A DNA stretch of 7,037 bases from NCBI GenBank assembly GCA_028287205.1, contig JAQBQC010000411.1, positions 1-7,037 on the forward strand. Direction: 5' to 3'. The DNA is from Gemmatimonadota bacterium. Its GTDB lineage: Bacteria > Gemmatimonadota > Gemmatimonadetes > Gemmatimonadales > Gemmatimonadaceae. Positions 5,967 through 7,037 of this stretch are shown piece after piece; positions within the stretch are counted from its first letter, which is position 1; each line of letters begins with the position of its first letter. Under the pieces are notes generated by a model. The model had not been told where the DNA came from. It did no database searches and saw only the letters and a list, made by a program, of their open reading frames with translations. The translations under genes were made by a program, and so were the position numbers.

Positions 5967-6094
5967 TGGGATGGGAGAGTTCCCCTGGCCGGCGGCATCG
6001 TTGGCTCTGGTTCGCGGTTTTGTACGCGGCTGGCGTTGGAACGCTTGCGGTCGTGGCGTACGGCCTTCGCGCGTTGCTGAAGCTGTTGGGCTAG
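5966..6094 (+). CDS. DUF2474-like small subunit of cytochrome bd (CydX-like peptide)
   Basis: A short frame directly after cydB encodes one membrane helix after a basic arm. It reads SSPGRRHR, then WLWFAVLYAAGVGTLAVVAY, then GLRALLKLLG. This is the layout of DUF2474 peptides, which follow cioB/cydB in many genomes and are thought to be small bd-oxidase subunits comparable to CydX. The preferred start is the GTG at 5966 (42 residues), nine bases after GAGGG (5952-5956) and overlapping the cydB stop by one base (TAGTG). An in-frame ATG at 5957 would add three residues but leaves no ribosome-site spacing. The DUF2474 assignment is by pattern and context, not by search. With the E. coli type, the peptide contacts CydA and stabilises the haems; that role here is inferred. 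Confidence 0.8.
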   Translation: MGWESSPGRRHRWLWFAVLYAAGVGTLAVVAYGLRALLKLLG

Positions 6095-6106
6095 ATAGCG
6101 AAGAGG

Positions 6107-6172
6107 GCGTCATGCGCCAACGGTCGGGCTCGTCAACGACGTGCTTCGGCATTCATTCGGCATGCGTCATGC
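6107..6172 (+). repeat. Short direct repeats in the spacer after the cyd operon
   Basis: GCGTCATGC occurs at 6107-6115 and 6164-6172. Between them TTCGGCAT occurs at 6145-6152 and 6156-6163, an 11-base period. A C(UUCG)G-capped stem of only 3-4 bp (6142-6151) is present without a T-run, so it is a poor terminator. The rest of the 6095-6224 spacer shows no gene. It may hold the promoter of the DUF3072 gene, but I could not find convincing boxes. Confidence 0.35.
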
Positions 6173-6224
6173 TATTTGAAAATCCATTCCAACACGATCA
6201 ATCAGCAGACGGGAGGAGCCTACG

Positions 6225-6494
6225 ATGTCAACGCGCGATCCCAAGCAGCCAGACCGGACGGCCGACGACGCACGCAACTCGAGCACGGCGGACGGCGCGG
6301 TTTCGACGAACACGCGCAAGGATCCGGACGAATGGGTCACCGGCAATGAGAGCATGACCGGCGCGCAGGCGTCATATCTGAAAACACTGTCCGAAGAAGC
6401 GGGCGAGCCATTCGACGAGGGGCTCACGAAAGCCGAGGCGTCGAAGAAGATCGATGAGCTGCAGTCGGAGACGGGACGCGGCATCGATCACTGA
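6225..6494 (+). CDS. DUF3072 domain-containing protein
   Basis: This is an 89-residue, soluble, hydrophilic protein with no membrane segment or cysteine. The first 40 residues are polar and probably disordered. The C-terminal module MTGAQASYLKTLSEEAG (44-60) continues as FDEGLTKAEASKKIDELQ (63-80), which matches the DUF3072 pattern ('MT..Q..YL.TL..EAGE.F...LTKAEAS..ID.LQ'), a short helical motif of unknown function that often ends small proteins. The start is well supported by GGGAGGAG (6211-6218), six bases before the ATG. A 130-bp spacer after the cyd operon suggests separate transcription. It converges with a minus-strand small gene whose stop is only 12 nt away. The family call rests on memory of the motif. 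Confidence 0.82.
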   Translation: MSTRDPKQPDRTADDARNSSTADGAVSTNTRKDPDEWVTGNESMTGAQASYLKTLSEEAGEPFDEGLTKAEASKKIDELQSETGRGIDH

Positions 6495-6506
6495 AGGAGT
6501 GCGCCG

Positions 6507-6614
6507 CTACGGGCCGGGCTTCGGGAAGGCGAAGATCCACACGAGCATGACGATGAGAATGACTATGCCGCCGAATACGAGCTTGTGATGGATTTTCCGT
6601 TCGCCGCTGCTCAC
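6507..6614 (-). CDS. 35-residue single-helix membrane protein
   Basis: A GTG at 6614, five bases after AGGA (6620-6623), opens 35 codons. The peptide has a polar basic start (MSSGERKIHHK), one clear membrane helix of about 19 residues (LVFGGIVILIVMLVWIFAF) and a short tail PKPGP. By the positive-inside rule this suggests the N-terminus in and the C-terminus out. The hydrophobic segment is unbroken and the ribosome site well placed, and it lies 23 nt downstream of a lipoprotein gene on the same strand, so it is probably real. I do not recognise the family and the function is unknown. Its 3' end converges with the DUF3072 gene, leaving a 12-nt gap with no room for a separate terminator. Confidence 0.6.
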   Translation of the reverse strand: MSSGERKIHHKLVFGGIVILIVMLVWIFAFPKPGP

Positions 6615-6637
6615 AGGAGTCCTGGGTGAGGGGGCAT

Positions 6638-7033
6638 TCAATGCACCTCGCGCAGGTGCGTGACGGCGAACAGGCGGTCCACGCGATGCTCGCGAACGTA
6701 TAGTACCACGACGTAGCGCCGCTGCGTGTTCTCCCCCCAGCGGCGCCGGCGCAGATAGTCGCAGGTGATGTACTCGGTTCCCGGGTCTTCCGGGGCCGAG
6801 CGCGACTGCAGCGTGTCTCCCTCATCAGACTGTAACGTGTCGCTGTGCGTGCACGCGAAGCCGTTGGTGACGAGCGTTCGCTCGGCGCTCGCGTCGTGCG
6901 TGCCGATTGGGATCGCCTGACGTGCGCGCGCTGCGAACTCGTGGGAATCGCTGCTCCCGGCCACGAGAGCGGATTCCGATCCACAACCGATGAGCATCGC
7001 GGCGAGTGTCATGCCGATTGCGCGGCGCCTCAC
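6638..7033 (-). CDS. Small predicted lipoprotein of unknown function
   Basis: The 131-residue product begins with a lipoprotein signal: MRRRAIGM, a short hydrophobic core, and lipobox LIGC with Cys17. It should therefore be exported and lipidated. The mature part has two further cysteines (61 and 91) that could form a disulfide, a short duplicated DTLQS (65-69 and 73-77), an Arg-rich patch (LRRRRWG, 94-100) and a predicted beta segment (RRYVVVLYVREHRVDRLFAV). I do not recognise the family. I chose the GTG at 7033 because the later ATG at 7012 would remove all basic residues from the signal peptide. The ribosome site would fall outside the window, so the start is unproven. Codon use looks normal and the frame is complete to its TGA. 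Confidence 0.72.
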   Translation of the reverse strand: MRRRAIGMTLAAMLIGCGSESALVAGSSDSHEFAARARQAIPIGTHDASAERTLVTNGFACTHSDTLQSDEGDTLQSRSAPEDPGTEYITCDYLRRRRWGENTQRRYVVVLYVREHRVDRLFAVTHLREVH

Positions 7034-7037
7034 GCAG

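Noticed and set aside
6176..6204. Possible promoter with TTGAAA before the DUF3072 gene
   Set aside because: No acceptable -10 box at 16-18 bp spacing, and transcription would start almost at the ribosome site.
6478..6507. Possible terminator hairpin (GCGGC/GCCGC) between the convergent genes
   Set aside because: Only five pairs, a 20-base loop, no T-run on either strand, and it overlaps both coding ends.

Overview
The window is GC-rich bacterial DNA, dense with genes, and its codon use is strongly biased to G or C at third positions. Shine-Dalgarno motifs (GGAG, GGAGG) precede most starts. Two products carry lipobox signal peptides and one is a periplasmic-type dihaem peroxidase, which points to a diderm bacterium. 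The mix of YaeQ, YigZ, a short-Q-loop cytochrome bd and a lipoprotein peroxidase would suit Gemmatimonadota or a neighbouring phylum, but that placement is inference. No mobile element, tRNA, rRNA or CRISPR array was seen.

Layout: (1) Minus-strand block, about 1-1857. In transcription order it holds a doubtful 41-codon ORF, yigZ (IMPACT family), a 52-residue very basic peptide, yaeQ, and the 5' part of a conserved unknown protein that runs off the left edge. (2) A divergent intergenic region, 1736-2039. It holds a plus-strand TATAAT, a tandem dyad repeat and a perfect 7-bp hairpin ahead of the peroxidase gene. (3) Plus-strand respiratory operon, 2040-6094: a lipoprotein dihaem cytochrome c peroxidase, a 66-residue two-helix membrane protein, cydA, cydB, and a 42-residue DUF2474-like bd-oxidase peptide. 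The reading frames overlap or lie within 3 nt of each other throughout. (4) A plus-strand DUF3072 gene (6225-6494) behind a short repeat-bearing spacer. (5) Minus-strand block, 6507-7033: a small lipoprotein gene and, 23 nt downstream, a 35-codon single-helix membrane protein.

How the genes fit together: the core is an oxygen and peroxide defence module. CydAB would oxidise quinol and reduce O2 to water at the inner membrane. The lipid-anchored peroxidase would reduce H2O2 on the periplasmic side. The small membrane proteins before cydA and after cydB are candidate accessory subunits. The tight overlaps argue for one coupled transcript, probably controlled through the structured leader before the peroxidase gene. 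Several real genes here are very short or cut by the window edge: the left-edge gene, the DUF2474-like peptide and the 35-residue membrane protein.
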